From assembly GCF_009184865.1 (NCBI RefSeq), contig NZ_CP045096.1, positions 310,001 through 374,000 of the forward strand: DNA of 64,000 bases, written 5' to 3'. Source of the DNA: Streptomyces phaeolivaceus (lineage in GTDB: Bacteria > Actinomycetota > Actinomycetes > Streptomycetales > Streptomycetaceae). Below the pieces are notes generated by a model. That model was not told the origin of the DNA. It did not search any database and saw nothing but the letters and a program-made list of their open reading frames with translations. The position numbers were made by a program, and so were the translations under genes. Within the stretch, counting starts at the first letter, position 1. Each line of letters opens with the position of its first letter. Positions 8,377 to 16,977 of the stretch are shown piece by piece.

Positions 8377-8792
8377 TCTCGATCGAGCGGTCCCGCCTCG
8401 TCCGGATGGCGGTACCCGCGCGCCCCTCGTGCGCCGCCCGGGTGCGGCGCACGGTGGCGGCGCACCTCGCCCGCTGGGAACTCTCCGCGATCCTCGACGA
8501 CGCGGTCCTCGCCACGGACGAACTGTTCGCCAACGCGGTCCGGCACGCGAGCACCGATCCCGCCGACACCGTCGGCGTGGTCCTGGAATGCTCCGGGCGC
8601 GAACTGCGTGTGACACTCGCCGACCCCTCGCCCGCGCCGCCCCGGCCACGGGCGGCGACCCCGTTGGCCGAGTCGGGCCGCGGGCTGTCGCTCGTCGCCG
8701 CGCTGGCCGACGACTGGGGCACCGATCCGCCGGAGCCGGGTGACGCGGGCAAGAGGGTGTGGTTCTCGCTCGCCGTCCGGGAGCCGATGTGA
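8373..8792 (+). CDS. Anti-sigma regulatory factor, HATPase_c-type kinase
   Basis: A 139-residue GHKL ATPase of the RsbW/SpoIIAB-like class common in Streptomyces. The N box is ELFANAVRHA (about 50-60), the G1 region LADPSPAPP and the G2 region GRGLSLVAALADDWG. These proteins phosphorylate or bind STAS antagonists and so release or sequester sigma factors. The TTG at 8373 overlaps the upstream stop by four bases and is preferred for that reason; ATG at 8406 is an alternative. Its own stop overlaps the GTG of the next gene. Confidence 0.82.
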   Translation: MISIERSRLVRMAVPARPSCAARVRRTVAAHLARWELSAILDDAVLATDELFANAVRHASTDPADTVGVVLECSGRELRVTLADPSPAPPRPRAATPLAESGRGLSLVAALADDWGTDPPEPGDAGKRVWFSLAVREPM

Positions 8793-9382
8793 AGGGCGCC
8801 CCGGCCATGGAACCCACGTCCCCTCCCGTCCCACGCCTCCCGGCGGAGTCCGGGTCCGACGCCGTGCCGCCCCCGAAGCGGGTGACGGCCGCCGAGTTGA
8901 TCCGCCGGGCCGAGGACGAACGGCGGCTGGCCCACGAGGCACGGTCCGCGTCCACCGCGCGGGCCCGCGACCGTATCGCCGCGTGCCACGCGGGCAACGG
9001 GGACGCCCTGCGCGCGATCGTCGCCCGCCACGGCTGGCCCACCGCCGAGTCGGTCGGCGAACCCGCCTCCACGGCGGCCCTGCTGATCCTGCTGCACTCC
9101 CCCGACCTCGGCTTCCAGCTCACCTGCCGCGATCTGATCGCCGAGGCCGCCGCCGACGGCCGCTGTCCCGCCGTGCACCACGCCTACATCGCCGACCACT
9201 GCGCGGTGGCCCTCGGCCGGCCCCAGTTCTACGGCACCCGTATCAACCCCGGCACGCTCTTCCCGTACCCCATCCGCCACCCCGAGACGGTCGACGAACG
9301 CCGCCGCGACGTGGGCCTCGGCCCGCTCACCGAGCATCTCCGGGCGGTGCGGCGCGGGTTGGGCGCGAGCGGCGGACTGTGA
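8789..9382 (+). CDS. DUF6624-like hypothetical protein
   Basis: A 197-residue soluble protein. It has a central helical part (ELIRRAEDERRLAHEARSAS) and a C-terminal region HAYIADHCAVALGRPQFYGT with RHPETVDERRRDVGL, features seen in DUF6624 proteins of unknown function. The start GTG at 8789 overlaps the stop of the anti-sigma gene (ATGTGA), indicating translational coupling and a shared role, perhaps in the same stress or partner-switching circuit. Confidence 0.75.
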   Translation: MKGAPAMEPTSPPVPRLPAESGSDAVPPPKRVTAAELIRRAEDERRLAHEARSASTARARDRIAACHAGNGDALRAIVARHGWPTAESVGEPASTAALLILLHSPDLGFQLTCRDLIAEAAADGRCPAVHHAYIADHCAVALGRPQFYGTRINPGTLFPYPIRHPETVDERRRDVGLGPLTEHLRAVRRGLGASGGL

Positions 9383-9454
9383 AACAACCGGCCTGCTCCG
9401 GGGAGGCAGTCGGCGTGGGCCGGTGGCGAGTGCGGCCCGGCCCCCGCCTCATCC

Positions 9455-10522
9455 TCAGCCCGCCGCCCACCCCGCGTAGAACAGGCCGAGGCCGGCGATC
9501 ACGCAGATGCCCTGGATGGTCCAGAAGCGGACCACGACGAGGACCTCGGACCAGCCCTTGAGTTCGAAGTGGTGCTGGAGCGGGGCCATGCGGAAGACAC
9601 GCTTGCCGGTCAGCTTGAACGAGCCGACCTGGATGACCACCGACATGGTGATCAGGACGAACAGCCCGCCGAGAACGGCCAGCAGCAGCTCGGTGCGGGA
9701 GCAGATCGCGAGCCCGGCCAGGGCGCCGCCGAGCGCCAGGGACCCGGTGTCGCCCATGAAGATCTTGGCGGGCGAGGTGTTCCACCACAGGAACCCGAAG
9801 CAGGCGCCCATCAGCGCGGCGGCGACCACCGCCAGGTCGAGCGGATCGCGTACCTCTATGCAGGAGGCGGGGTCGGTGAGTTCCATGGCGTTGGCGCACG
9901 AGTTCTGGAACTGCCACAGCCCGATGAAGGTGTAGCCGCCGAACACCATGACCGACGCGCCGGTGGCGAGACCGTCCAGACCGTCCGTCAGGTTCACCCC
10001 GTTCGACATGGCCAGGATCATGAACAGGGCCCAGACGACGAACAGCACCGGCCCGATGGTCCAGCCGAAGTCCGTGACGAACGACAGCTTCAGCGAGGCC
10101 GGCGTCTGCCCCCGGTCGTCCGCGAACCGGATGGCGAGCAGCGCGAACACGATGCCGACGATCAGCTGACCGGCCATCTTCGCGCCGGCCCGCAGCCCCA
10201 GCGAACGCCGCTTCACGATCTTGATGTAGTCGTCCAGGAAGCCGACCACGCCCATGCCCGCCATCAGGAACAGCACCAGGAACCCCGGATACGTCGGGCT
10301 CTCACCGGTGATGACCTTGGTCGCGGCGTAGGCGACGAGGGTGGCCAGGATGAAGGCGATGCCCCCCATGGTGGGCGTACCGCGCTTGCCGGCGTGGCCG
10401 CGTGGGCCGTCGTCCCGGATGTACTGCCCATAACCCTTCCGGGCCAGCAGCTTGATCAGCAGCGGTGTGCCGATCAGCGTCAGGAACAGGCCGATGGCCC
10501 CGGCGTAGAGGATCTGGTTCAT
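9455..10522 (-). CDS. mraY: Phospho-N-acetylmuramoyl-pentapeptide transferase (MraY), outside the dcw cluster
   Basis: A 355-residue polytopic membrane enzyme that transfers phospho-MurNAc-pentapeptide to undecaprenyl phosphate to form lipid I. Diagnostic segments are DDGPRGHAGKRGTPTMGG, the catalytic NLTDGLDGLA, GDTGSLALGG and the HHFELKGWSE loop. About ten membrane spans are apparent. Its neighbours are not cell-division or mur genes, so this is probably an extra copy beside the one expected in the dcw cluster; such copies can serve as drug-tolerant targets, but no MraY-inhibitor pathway is seen here. Confidence 0.92.
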   Translation of the reverse strand: MNQILYAGAIGLFLTLIGTPLLIKLLARKGYGQYIRDDGPRGHAGKRGTPTMGGIAFILATLVAYAATKVITGESPTYPGFLVLFLMAGMGVVGFLDDYIKIVKRRSLGLRAGAKMAGQLIVGIVFALLAIRFADDRGQTPASLKLSFVTDFGWTIGPVLFVVWALFMILAMSNGVNLTDGLDGLATGASVMVFGGYTFIGLWQFQNSCANAMELTDPASCIEVRDPLDLAVVAAALMGACFGFLWWNTSPAKIFMGDTGSLALGGALAGLAICSRTELLLAVLGGLFVLITMSVVIQVGSFKLTGKRVFRMAPLQHHFELKGWSEVLVVVRFWTIQGICVIAGLGLFYAGWAAG

Positions 10523-10574
10523 CGGACGGCGGTCTCCCCCTCGGTCGCGCTCTGATACGCGACGGCCTCACCGG

Positions 10575-10628
10575 TAACGCAGGTGTCACCAGTAACGCAG
10601 GTGTCTCTGGTGTCGCAGGTGTCGCTGG
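10575..10628. repeat. 18-bp tandem repeat, three copies
   Basis: Three consecutive 18-base units sharing the core CGCAGGTGTC occupy the 3' end of the EamA gene and the gap before mraY. In the EamA frame they encode the repeated tail (QRHLRHQRHLRYW), and the stop codon falls inside the first unit. The repeat length is a multiple of three, so copy changes would alter tail length without frameshift. Confidence 0.75.
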
Positions 10629-11632
10629 TTCTCACGGCCCCACCCTATGCAGTGACCTGATCTTCGTATCGCGGTGGGTAGTTGACGAAGGGACTGAGGT
10701 GAACTCGGCGGACGCTCGCGTGAATCGGCCGCCGGAGCGGGCACCGGAGCGGGCACCGGTCGTGGGCCGTCCCCACCGGGGCGCCCCACCCGGCCGGGTC
10801 GCCCCAGGAACACACCGACCAGGACCAGAAGCAGTCCGCACAGCTGTCGGCCCGTCAGTGACTCCCCGGCGACGGCCGTGCCGAGGAGGACGCCCGTGAC
10901 GGGGTTGAGGAGGCCGATCAGACCCACGGTGCCGGCGGGCAGCCGGCGCAGCCCGGTGAACCAGGCGACGAAGGCGAGCGCGGTGGCGATCAGGGAGACA
11001 TGGGCGAAGGCGAGGAGGGCCCCCGGGGAGAGCGTGGGCGGCGGGCCCTCCACGGCGACGGCGACCGGGAGCAGGAGCAGGCCCCCGGCGGTGAGCTGCC
11101 AGGCGGTGGAGGCGAGGACGTCGGTGCCGGCGTTCCAGCGTTTGGCCAGGATGTGACCGAAGGACGAGACGAGCAGGGCGGCGACCGAGCCGAGGATGCC
11201 GGGCACGCTGGTGGCCACCGCGCCCGTGAGCAGCATCAGACAGACCCCGACGAGCCCGATCACGGCGCCGCACAGATGCGCGCGGGCGGGCCGTTCGGCG
11301 ACCAGTGGCCAGGCGACCAGCATCATCGTCAGCGGGGCGGCGGCCATGACGGTCGAGGCGACGCTCGTCGGCAGCAGCTGGGAGGCGGCGTAGACGAGGA
11401 CGAAGAACACGCTCACGTTGAGCAGCCCCAGCAGCGCGGCCCGCCCCCACCAGACACCGCGCGGCAGCCTCCGGCACAGGGCCAGCAGGACGAGCCCGGC
11501 GGGGAGCGCCCGCAGGGCCGCCCCGTACAGCGGGCTGTCCGCCGGGAGGTACTCGTGCGTGACGAAGTAGTTGGCGCCCCAGGCCACCGGCGCGATCGCG
11601 GTCAGGGCCACCGCTCGCATATTGGCTTCCAT
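10586..11632 (-). CDS. EamA/DMT-family transporter
   Basis: A 348-residue inner-membrane protein with two EamA halves, about ten hydrophobic helices, beginning MRAVALTAIAPVAWGANYFV. Drug/metabolite transporters of this type export amino acids, metabolites or toxic compounds. The last 60 residues are an atypical Pro/Arg/His-rich tail made partly by an 18-bp tandem repeat. ATG at 11632 lies within the first of two palindromes shared with the divergent MarR gene, strongly suggesting repression by it. Confidence 0.88.
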   Translation of the reverse strand: MEANMRAVALTAIAPVAWGANYFVTHEYLPADSPLYGAALRALPAGLVLLALCRRLPRGVWWGRAALLGLLNVSVFFVLVYAASQLLPTSVASTVMAAAPLTMMLVAWPLVAERPARAHLCGAVIGLVGVCLMLLTGAVATSVPGILGSVAALLVSSFGHILAKRWNAGTDVLASTAWQLTAGGLLLLPVAVAVEGPPPTLSPGALLAFAHVSLIATALAFVAWFTGLRRLPAGTVGLIGLLNPVTGVLLGTAVAGESLTGRQLCGLLLVLVGVFLGRPGRVGRPGGDGPRPVPAPVPAPAADSRERPPSSPQSLRQLPTAIRRSGHCIGWGRENQRHLRHQRHLRYW

Positions 11633-11662
11633 GGAAGACAATATAACTTCCCCGGAAGCTAT
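11621..11662. promoter_or_regulatory. Two adjacent CTTCC-N2-GGAAG palindromes (MarR operators)
   Basis: Site 1 (11621-11642) is ATTG-x-CTTCCATGGAAG-x-CAAT and includes the EamA start codon. Site 2 (11643-11662) is ATA-x-CTTCC-N2-GGAAG-x-TAT and ends two bases before the MarR ATG. The centres are 21 bp apart, two helical turns, so two dimers would bind the same DNA face. Autoregulation and repression of EamA are inferred. Confidence 0.7.
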
Positions 11663-11663
11663 C

Positions 11664-12200
11664 ATGGTGGGCATGGAGGAACGTCCGTCACCACCCGACC
11701 GCGTGGCCCGTATCCAGGCCGACTGGCGCCGTGAGCGGCCCGACCTCGACGTGGGCCCGCAGGCGGTGATCGGCCGGCTGCACCGCCTCGCGGACCGGCT
11801 CACCGAGGAACTGTGTCTGGTCTACGGCCGCTACGGGCTCAGCGAGGGCGAGTTCGACGTGCTCGCCACCCTGCGCCGGGCGGGTGCGCCCTTCGAGCGG
11901 GCGCCCGGCGAACTGGCCGCGCACACCATGGTCACCACCGGCGCGATGACGAAGCGGATCGACCGACTGGAGCGGGCGGGGCTCGTCACCCGCCGCCGCG
12001 CCGAGGACGACCAGCGCGGCCGGATCGTCGCCCTCACCCGGCCGGGGCGGGAGCTGATCGACGCGGCGTTCACCGAGCACATGCGCAACGAGCGCCGACT
12101 GCTGGATCTGCTGACGGAGGCCGAGGCCGGGTCACTCGAAACGGTGCTCACGACATGGCTGTCCCGGCTGGACCGCCCGGGGCCCTCCGACGACGGGTGA
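11664..12200 (+). CDS. MarR-family regulator divergent from EamA transporter
   Basis: A 178-residue winged-helix regulator. The recognition region is FERAPGELAAHTMVTTGAMT, followed by KRIDRLERAGLVTRR and wing RAEDDQRGRIVALT. It is somewhat longer than typical MarR at the N terminus. ATG 11664 has a GGAAG site five bases upstream, part of the palindrome; ATG 11673 is an alternative. The paired operators between it and the EamA gene point to ligand-induced export control. Confidence 0.88.
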   Translation: MVGMEERPSPPDRVARIQADWRRERPDLDVGPQAVIGRLHRLADRLTEELCLVYGRYGLSEGEFDVLATLRRAGAPFERAPGELAAHTMVTTGAMTKRIDRLERAGLVTRRRAEDDQRGRIVALTRPGRELIDAAFTEHMRNERRLLDLLTEAEAGSLETVLTTWLSRLDRPGPSDDG

Positions 12201-12305
12201 CGCGGCGGCCCGGCCACCGACCGACCGCCGGATACGGACCGTGTCGTGCCCTCCCCCACCGGCCCACCGCCCGGTCACCCGGCTCGGGCTGAGACACTGC
12301 ACGTC

Positions 12306-12806
12306 ATGGCCTCTTTCACTCCCGCGCGCGCACTGATGATGCTGACCACCGGGCTGACCTGTCTGCTGATGGCGGGCGGCGCCCTGATCGGCGCGCTGAT
12401 CGGCGGCGGTGTCGTCGCCCTGGGAGCGGCCGTGTGCGCCGGGCTCGTCGGCATGGTGGGCTCGCTCATCGTGCGGCGGCGGGCCATGGCGCACTTCGCC
12501 ACGGCCCAGCGGCAGGCCGGGCAGCGGGGCTACGCCGAGGGCATCGCGCACGGCGTGCTCATCCATGTGACCGCCTACGAGGCCGCCGTCTTCCCCCGCA
12601 CCGGGCCGAACGGCGTCAGCGCCGAGGAGCGCGCGGCCCGCCGCACCATCGCCTACCGCATGGCAGCCCTGGACGAGGTCCCCCAACGTGTCCGCGTCGC
12701 CGCCGCCGACGCCCTCGCCCTCCTCGACAAGACCGACCGCGAGGGCGCCGAAGAGGCCCTGGCCCGCCTCGCGACGACGGTACGGCTGGAGTACTCGCGC
12801 CTGTGA
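12306..12806 (+). CDS. Small membrane protein of unknown function
   Basis: A 166-residue protein with two closely spaced membrane helices in the N-terminal third (from about residue 9 to 60, rich in Gly-Ala-Leu) followed by a basic RRRAM stop-transfer and a soluble helical C-terminal domain (GYAEGIAHGVLIHVTAYEAAVF). The pattern is seen in conserved Streptomyces membrane proteins; I cannot assign a role. It ends 30 bases from the convergent aldo/keto reductase. Confidence 0.7.
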   Translation: MASFTPARALMMLTTGLTCLLMAGGALIGALIGGGVVALGAAVCAGLVGMVGSLIVRRRAMAHFATAQRQAGQRGYAEGIAHGVLIHVTAYEAAVFPRTGPNGVSAEERAARRTIAYRMAALDEVPQRVRVAAADALALLDKTDREGAEEALARLATTVRLEYSRL

Positions 12807-12835
12807 GACCTTCGGCGCCCGTACGGCGGTCGCGC

Positions 12836-13804
12836 TCAGTGGCCGCTGATCCCCCGAGGTGTGTACGGCCGCTCCAGTTCCTCGATCTCCTTCTCGGTCA
12901 GGGTGATGTCGAGTGAGGCCACGGCGTCGGTGAGGTGGTGGGGCTTGGTGGCGCCGACGATGGGGGCGGACACCGTGGGGCGGCCGGACAGCCAGGCGAG
13001 GGCGATCCGGGCGCGGGGCACCCCGTGTTCCGCGGCGATCCGGGTGACGGCGTCGACGATCTCGCGGTCGCCCTCCTGGTACAGGGTCTTGCCGAAGTTG
13101 TCGGTCTCGGTGCGTGCGGTGACGGTGTCCGAGTCCCGGGTGAGGCGGCCCCGGGCCAGCGGGCTCCAGGGCAGGGTGGCGACGCTCTGGTCCGCGCACA
13201 GCGGGAGCATCTCGCGCTCCTCCTCGCGGTAGAGGAGGTTGTAGTGGTTCTGCATGGACACGAACCGCGTCCAGCCGTTCGCCCGCGCCGCGTGCTGCAT
13301 CTTGGCGAACTGCCAGGCGTACATCGAACTCGCCCCGAGATAGCGGGCCTTGCCCGCCTTCACCACGTCGTGCAGGGCCTCCATCGTCTCCTCGACCGGG
13401 GTGTTCGGGTCGAAGCGGTGGATCTGGTAGAGGTCGACGTGGTCGGTGCCGAGGCGCCGCAGGCTGTTGTCGATCTCCGTCATGATCGCCTTGCGGGAGA
13501 GCCCCGAGGCGTTGGGGCCCTGGTGCATGGCGCCGTTCACCTTGGTCGCGAGGACGATCTCCGCGCGCGGCGCGAACTCCGCGAGGGCGCGGCCGACGAT
13601 CTCCTCGCTGGTGCCGTCGGAGTACACGTTCGCCGTGTCGAAGAAGTTGACGCCCGCGTCCAGCGCCTGCCGGATCAGTGGGCGGGAGGCCTCCTCGTCC
13701 AGCGTCCAGACGTGCGTGCCTCGGTCGGGGAGGCCGAAACTCATGCATCCGACACAGATCCGGGACACGTCCAGACCCGTCGAGCCGAGCTTCACGTACT
13801 GCAT
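12836..13804 (-). CDS. Aldo/keto reductase
   Basis: A 322-residue NADPH-dependent (beta/alpha)8 oxidoreductase. The catalytic tetrad is visible as Asp-Tyr in DTANVYS, Lys in ATKVNG and His in YQIHRFD; the cofactor pocket motif GATKPHHL lies near 280. It belongs to the AKR family of yeast/bacterial general aldehyde reductases; substrate unknown. Confidence 0.9.
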   Translation of the reverse strand: MQYVKLGSTGLDVSRICVGCMSFGLPDRGTHVWTLDEEASRPLIRQALDAGVNFFDTANVYSDGTSEEIVGRALAEFAPRAEIVLATKVNGAMHQGPNASGLSRKAIMTEIDNSLRRLGTDHVDLYQIHRFDPNTPVEETMEALHDVVKAGKARYLGASSMYAWQFAKMQHAARANGWTRFVSMQNHYNLLYREEEREMLPLCADQSVATLPWSPLARGRLTRDSDTVTARTETDNFGKTLYQEGDREIVDAVTRIAAEHGVPRARIALAWLSGRPTVSAPIVGATKPHHLTDAVASLDITLTEKEIEELERPYTPRGISGH

Positions 13805-13894
13805 CGTTGCGACTCCTGCCTGTGGGGTGTGCGGCCGACACAGCGTACGGAGGAGCGGGGGTGCCGGGCGGTCGGATCCGGTACCGCCGGGCGG

Positions 13895-15223
13895 TCAGAT
13901 CCGGTACCGGCGCAGGGCCGGGGTCACCGTCGCCAGGAGCAGTACGGCGGCGATGACGAGGAGGCCGCCGCCGACGACCGCCGCGCGGGCGCCGAAGGCC
14001 GCTCCGGCGGTGCCGTGCAGGACATCGGCGAGTCGGGGGCCGCCGGCCACGACCACGGTGAAGACGCCCTGCATCCGGCCGCGCATCTCGTCGGTGGCGG
14101 CGGACAGCAGGATGGCCCCGCGGAAGACCATGGACACCATGTCGGCGACCCCGGCGGCGGCGAGGAACAGCACGGCGAACCAGAGACTGGTGCTCAGCCC
14201 GAAGCCCGTGATGGCGGCGCCCCAGGCCAGTACGGCGCCGATGACCATGAGGCCGTGCCGGTTCGAGCGGGAGAAGGTGCCCGACATCAGTCCGCCGACG
14301 ACCGCGCCGATGGGGATCGCGGCGAACAGCAGACCGAGGGCGAGGCCCTCGCCGTAGGGCGCGTACGTGGTGTCGGCCAGCTGGGGGAAGAGGGCGCGCG
14401 GCATGCCGAGGACCATCGCGATGATGTCGGCGAGGAAGGACAGCAGGAGCACCTTGTGCAGGGCGATGTAGCGGAAGCCCGCGAGGACCTCCCGCCAGCC
14501 CGCCCGCTTGGTCGTCGCCGTGTCGAGGGGTGGCAGGGGCGGCAGCTTGTAGACCGCCCAGAGGGTGACGCAGAGGGCGAGCGCGTCGATCAGGTACAGC
14601 TCGGCCAGGCCGATCACCGGGATGAGGGCGCCGGCGAGCAACGGGCCGGCCACCAGGCCGAGTTGCATCACGGTCGAGCCGAGGGCCGCGGCGGCGGCGA
14701 GTTGGCCCGCGGGGACGAGGCGGGCCACGGAGGCGTTGCGGGCGGGTGCGTTGAGGCCGAAGAACGCCTGCTGGAGGGCGAGCAGGGCCATCAGCGCCCA
14801 GACGGATTCGAGGCCGGTGACGGCCTGCACCCAGAACAGCACCGAGGTGACGGCGATACCGGTGTTGGTGACGAGCAGCAGAGTGCGGCGGTCCACGCTG
14901 TCGGCGACGGCGCCGCCCCACAGCGCGAACACCACCAGGGGCAGCAGTCCGGCGAGGCTCGCGTAGCCGACCCAGGCGGAGGAGCCGGTGATGTCGTAGA
15001 TCTGCTGGGGCACGGCGACGGCGGTCAGCTGGCTGCCGACGGCCGTGACGATGGTCGAGGACCACAGCCGCCGGTAGGCGGGACGGCGCAGTGGGCGGGT
15101 GTCCATCGCCCAGCGGCGCCAGCCCCGGCCGGGCGGCGTCGGGGAGCCGTCCTCGGGTGCGGTGTCGTCGCCCTCCGGTGCGGTGTCGTCGCCGGCGCTG
15201 CTCTTGGTGGTGTCCACGGGCAT
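13895..15223 (-). CDS. MFS transporter
   Basis: A 442-residue major facilitator with about twelve membrane helices. Motif A appears as GGAVADSVDRR (between helices 2 and 3) and a second-half equivalent SGTFSRSNRHG. The sequence is of the enterobactin-exporter (EntS)/macrolide-efflux-like class, which exports drugs or siderophores. The N terminus has a short acidic repeat (GDDTAPEGDDTAPEDG) before the first helix. ATG 15223 is chosen over an upstream extension that is not protein-like. Confidence 0.88.
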   Translation of the reverse strand: MPVDTTKSSAGDDTAPEGDDTAPEDGSPTPPGRGWRRWAMDTRPLRRPAYRRLWSSTIVTAVGSQLTAVAVPQQIYDITGSSAWVGYASLAGLLPLVVFALWGGAVADSVDRRTLLLVTNTGIAVTSVLFWVQAVTGLESVWALMALLALQQAFFGLNAPARNASVARLVPAGQLAAAAALGSTVMQLGLVAGPLLAGALIPVIGLAELYLIDALALCVTLWAVYKLPPLPPLDTATTKRAGWREVLAGFRYIALHKVLLLSFLADIIAMVLGMPRALFPQLADTTYAPYGEGLALGLLFAAIPIGAVVGGLMSGTFSRSNRHGLMVIGAVLAWGAAITGFGLSTSLWFAVLFLAAAGVADMVSMVFRGAILLSAATDEMRGRMQGVFTVVVAGGPRLADVLHGTAGAAFGARAAVVGGGLLVIAAVLLLATVTPALRRYRI

Positions 15224-15339
15224 CCTGATGCTCAATACATCTTTCGATACGGACACCACTATCGCGGAGATCACCACCGCCGGGACAGACGGTTTCCCCG
15301 TCGTCTCACATGGTGTCGGCGTGCGCGCGTCACGTCGGC

Positions 15340-15957
15340 TCACGCTCCGGCGATGAGCATCCCGCCGAGCGCGAGCATCGTCACCGCGACCAGTCCGTCG
15401 AGGACGCGCCAGGCCGAGGGGCGGGCCAGATGGCGGCTGAGCAGCCGGGCGCCGAAGCCGAGGGCGGCGAACCAGCAGAGGCTGGCGAGGCCGGCGCCCA
15501 GGCCGAAGGTCCAGCGCAGGGGGCCGTGGTCGGAGGCGAGGGAGCCCACCAGGAACACGGTGTCCAGGTAGACGTGCGGGTTGAGCCAGGTCAGCGCCAG
15601 ACCGGTGAGCACGGCCCGGCGCCGGGAGCCCGCCGCCCCGTTCTCCGTGCGCAGCGCGCCGTCGCCGGGCCGCAGGACACGGCGGGCGGCCAGGGCGCCG
15701 TAGACCAGGAGGAAGCCGCCGCCGACCAGGGCGACCGCCCTCAGCGCGCCGGGCCGGGCGACGACCACCGCGCCGACCCCGGCCACGCCGAGGGCGATCA
15801 GCAGCGCGTCGGAGAGGGCGCAGATCGCGACGACCGGGAGGACGGCGTCGCGGTGCAGCCCCTGGCGCAGGACGAAGGCGTTCTGGGCGCCGATGGCGAC
15901 GATCAGGGACAGGCCGGTGCCGAATCCGGCGGCGAGGGCGGTCATTTCGCTGAACAC
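15340..15957 (-). CDS. lysE: LysE-family amino-acid exporter
   Basis: A 205-residue membrane protein with six helices and the LysE/ArgO signature GAQNAFVLRQG near residues 23-33 and WLNPHVYLDTVFLVG near 125-139. It exports lysine or arginine when intracellular levels rise. It is divergent from, and separated by only 66 bases from, the gene for its usual activator LysG/ArgP, as in Corynebacterium glutamicum. Confidence 0.9.
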   Translation of the reverse strand: MFSEMTALAAGFGTGLSLIVAIGAQNAFVLRQGLHRDAVLPVVAICALSDALLIALGVAGVGAVVVARPGALRAVALVGGGFLLVYGALAARRVLRPGDGALRTENGAAGSRRRAVLTGLALTWLNPHVYLDTVFLVGSLASDHGPLRWTFGLGAGLASLCWFAALGFGARLLSRHLARPSAWRVLDGLVAVTMLALGGMLIAGA

Positions 15958-16023
15958 ACCCCCGACGCTAGGAAAAGCGGCGTCATGCGTACAGCTAAAG
16001 ATTCTTACGTATCATTAGCGCTC

Positions 16024-16938
16024 ATGATGTCCGAGCTGCCGTTGGATCTGGTGCGCACGCTGCTCGCGGTGGTGGACGAGGGCACGTTCGACGCGGCGGC
16101 CGGTGCCCTGCATGTGACGCCGTCGGCGGTCAGCCAGCGGGTCAAGGCGCTGGAGCAGCGGGTCGGCCGGGTGCTGCTGATCCGGGAGAAGCCGGTGCGG
16201 GCGACCGAGTCCGGCGAGGTGATCGTGCGGTTCGCGCGGCAGCTGGCCCGTCTCGAACGCGACGCGCACACCGCGCTCGGCCTGACCGGCGCCGGGCAGA
16301 CCCCGACCACGCGGGTGTCGATCGCGGTGAACGCGGACTCGCTGGCCACCTGGTTCCTGCCCGCCCTGACCCGGGTGCCCGAGGACCTGCGCCCCTGCTA
16401 CGAGCTGCTCCGCGAGGACGAGCAGCACACGGCCCGGCTGCTGCGCGAGGGGCTGGTGATGGCCGCGGTCACCTCGGCGCCGGACGCCGTGGCCGGCTGC
16501 TCGGTCCGGCCGCTCGGGCGGCTGCGGTACCTGCCCTGTGCGACGCCCGCGTTCGCCGAGCGGTGGCTCGGCGCCGGTTCGGGTGTGCCACTGGAGGACG
16601 TGATCGCGGACGCGCCGGTCGTGTTCTTCGACCGGCGGGACGACCTCCAGAACGCGTTCGTCCGCCGGCTGACGCGGGGCCGCCCGGCCGGTGTGCGACG
16701 GCATCATGTGCCGACCTCGGAGGGCTTCGTGGAGGCCGTGGCCGCCGGGATGGGCTGGGGCATGGTGCCCGCCGCGCAGGCCGAGCGGCTGCTGGACGCC
16801 GGGCGGCTCGTCGATCTGGCGCCGGAGCGGGGTGTGGACGCCCCGCTGTTCTGGCAGCAGTGGAAGCTCGACTCCCCCGCGCTGACGGCCGTGGCGGAGG
16901 CGGTCGCGGCGGAGGCCGCCGAGGCGCTGGACCCCTGA
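16024..16938 (+). CDS. lysG: LysG/ArgP-type LysR regulator
   Basis: A 304-residue LysR regulator that activates the basic-amino-acid exporter when lysine, arginine or histidine accumulates. The N-terminal helix-turn-helix (LLAVVDEGTFDAAAGALHVT then PSAVSQRVKALEQRVGRVLL) and effector domain (INADSLATW-like VNADSLATWFLPALTR, and EGFVEAVAAGMGWGMVPAAQ) match C. glutamicum LysG closely from memory. Two adjacent ATG codons (16024, 16027) are possible starts. The target lysE is divergent. Confidence 0.9.
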   Translation: MMSELPLDLVRTLLAVVDEGTFDAAAGALHVTPSAVSQRVKALEQRVGRVLLIREKPVRATESGEVIVRFARQLARLERDAHTALGLTGAGQTPTTRVSIAVNADSLATWFLPALTRVPEDLRPCYELLREDEQHTARLLREGLVMAAVTSAPDAVAGCSVRPLGRLRYLPCATPAFAERWLGAGSGVPLEDVIADAPVVFFDRRDDLQNAFVRRLTRGRPAGVRRHHVPTSEGFVEAVAAGMGWGMVPAAQAERLLDAGRLVDLAPERGVDAPLFWQQWKLDSPALTAVAEAVAAEAAEALDP

Positions 16939-16977
16939 GGCCGAGGCCCGCGCCTCCCGCCTCCCCCGCCGCCCGCG

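Noticed and set aside
12132..15065. A very long open frame on the minus strand across the MarR, membrane-protein, AKR and MFS region
   Set aside because: It is antisense or out of frame to clear genes, with Arg/Pro/His-rich translation typical of GC-rich shadow frames and no family motifs.
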